Source of the DNA: Deltaproteobacteria bacterium
GTDB lineage: Bacteria > Desulfobacterota > Desulfarculia > Adiutricales > Adiutricaceae
Direction of reading: 5' to 3'
NCBI GenBank assembly: GCA_031278795.1
Contig: JAITJT010000128.1
Coordinates: 1 to 5,302, forward strand
DNA length: 5,302 nt
Shown in pieces: positions 4,347 through 5,302 of this stretch. The notes below the pieces were generated by a model that was not told the DNA's origin, did not search any database, and was given only the letters and a program-made list of their open reading frames with translations. A program made the position numbers and the translations under genes. Each line of letters opens with the position of its first letter. Positions within the stretch are counted from its first letter, which is position 1.

Positions 4347-5302
4347 TTAATGGACACAGACAGCATACAGGTTCACTAAAGGTGATGAGGTTTGACCTAC
4401 GGGACCTGTGCCGTCAATCTTGTGCACATCAATGGTGCCGTCTAAAAATTCAGAGCCAGGAGGACCTGAGATGAAAAGTGACATGGCATTCGTCCAATAT
4501 TCGGGACTGGGAACTATGTCCCATCCAGCCGCGACGGCTGCGCCTTTTCCGGCTGTGGCGCCAGAGACGCTATTCCTGCTTACGGAGATTAGCTGTCTGA
4601 GACTTGGAAGCTTCGTCTGGGTTGAAGCGTAGCTACCTGTACCGGTGCTTATCCATTCCGTGGTATCAAAAGAAATAGTGAGGTTGGGTAGAAGGCCAGT
4701 CACGCTAATTAAATCCGTCCTAACCACGCCACCGCAAACCGCGACCGACGCCGGAAACATAGTTGGGCTCATGCCAGAGGCAAACACCATCATGTACACG
4801 TCCGGCATTGTACTGTAGGGAGCGAGGTATGTTGTGGGCGCGGTTGCGAAAACGCTTAAGGGGCCATTTCCGAAAGTAACAACTATGTCTCTCTGCTTGG
4901 TGACCGCGCCAATCACTGTCTGGGCCCTCACCGTCACCGTCCTTTGACCCACTATATCCGTAAGATAGGCGATAGCGCCGGTGGGAGCACTTCCTTCCGG
5001 GGCCGTCGAGTTTGTCCAAAAGCTCGTGTCATTCGCGGTCGTGCCCCAGGTGAGTCCGTTCATGTCGCTTGCTCCGTGCAACCACCATGGCTCATTGGGA
5101 TTCTGGACGCTAATTATTGTCCAGCTCACGGCGGCGACCGGGGTTAAACCGTCAAAATACGGTTCTATGGTTGCCGTGCTCGTGTAGCCAGATGCCTCAT
5201 CCACGAAATCTACGCGGTTATAGACCACCTCGACCGGAACAGGCGGAGATGGCGGGGACGGTGGCGGCGTTCCGCCTCCAGGGACGCATACTAGGCTTTG
5301 GC
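4347..5302 (-). CDS. Probable secreted surface adhesin, C-terminal part (runs off the right edge)
   Basis: The frame is open to the window edge; 317 residues are visible and the true start lies outside. An internal GTG at 5228 is not a likely start, because the open frame continues upstream through a proline-rich linker (TPPPSPPSPPVPVEV, about 11-25). Next comes a beta-rich Ig-like domain (about 26-150) with VSWTI and RTVTVRAQTVIG strands, ending VTFGNGPLSVF. The last 170 residues resemble the C-terminal, C-type-lectin-like domain of intimin/invasin-type adhesins: CGGVV, KLPSLRQLISVS, GKGAAVAAGW, YWT, VHKIDG and a terminal YAVCV. Cys189 and Cys315 are placed to form a disulfide. The first visible residues, QSLVCV before a PGGG linker, resemble the end of the same domain, so the protein probably carries repeated modules. 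It probably acts at or outside the outer surface in attachment. The family link is from motif memory; the ligand is unknown. Composition is Ser/Thr/Gly-rich with very little Lys. Confidence 0.7.
   Translation of the reverse strand, partial: QSLVCVPGGGTPPPSPPSPPVPVEVVYNRVDFVDEASGYTSTATIEPYFDGLTPVAAVSWTIISVQNPNEPWWLHGASDMNGLTWGTTANDTSFWTNSTAPEGSAPTGAIAYLTDIVGQRTVTVRAQTVIGAVTKQRDIVVTFGNGPLSVFATAPTTYLAPYSTMPDVYMMVFASGMSPTMFPASVAVCGGVVRTDLISVTGLLPNLTISFDTTEWISTGTGSYASTQTKLPSLRQLISVSRNSVSGATAGKGAAVAAGWDIVPSPEYWTNAMSLFISGPPGSEFLDGTIDVHKIDGTGPVGQTSSPLVNLYAVCVH

Noticed and set aside
4408..5187. Plus-strand and alternate-frame open stretches inside the adhesin gene
   Set aside because: They are antisense to or in another frame of a continuous 317-codon frame with coherent domain motifs; none has its own support.
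1..5302. tRNA, rRNA, CRISPR array, insertion sequence or prophage genes
   Set aside because: I found no tRNA-like cloverleaf or T-loop, no regularly spaced repeats with unique spacers, and no transposase or integrase motif in any frame.

Overview
The window shows 5.3 kb of a bacterial chromosome with three protein-coding genes, all on the minus strand. Two are cut by the window edges, and they are separated by two unusually long gene-poor, AT-rich gaps. A CHASE2/HD-GYP sensor protein, a probable secreted multi-domain adhesin and an Acr3 arsenite carrier suggest an environmental or gut-associated, probably diderm and possibly anaerobic bacterium. Frequent AGG arginine codons would fit groups such as Synergistota, but this is only an impression and no taxonomic marker is present.

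Layout, left to right. Positions 1-617 (minus) hold the N-terminal 205 residues of an ACR3-family arsenite efflux permease. It has a good Shine-Dalgarno and, upstream, a perfect-consensus sigma70-type promoter (TTGACA, 17 bp, TATAAT) overlapped by a 7+7 inverted repeat that is a plausible repressor operator. Positions 682-1394 have no convincing gene. They hold a minus-strand intrinsic terminator (811-840) that insulates acr3, a nested inverted repeat (905-962), and the terminator of the next gene (1395-1423).

Positions 1431-3710 (minus) encode a 759-residue membrane protein: CHASE2 sensor, three further membrane segments, a linker and an intact HD-GYP cyclic-di-GMP phosphodiesterase domain. 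Positions 3711-4346 form a second long gap. It contains a 60-bp purine/pyrimidine tract with ten TTC (GAA) repeats, a start-less arginine-rich and acidic reading frame, a plus-strand terminator-like element with competing arms, a strong GC-rich hairpin and an AT-rich palindrome. Positions 4347-5302 (minus) encode the C-terminal 317 residues of a probable surface adhesin: a proline-rich linker, an Ig-like domain and a C-terminal domain resembling the terminal domain of intimin/invasin-like proteins.

Working together: acr3 is an independent, probably arsenic-inducible unit. The HD-GYP protein would sense an extracytoplasmic signal and lower cyclic-di-GMP. The adhesin next to it is the sort of output cyclic-di-GMP often controls, but only proximity links them here. 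I found no mobile element, CRISPR array, tRNA or rRNA. The most unusual material is in the two intergenic regions.
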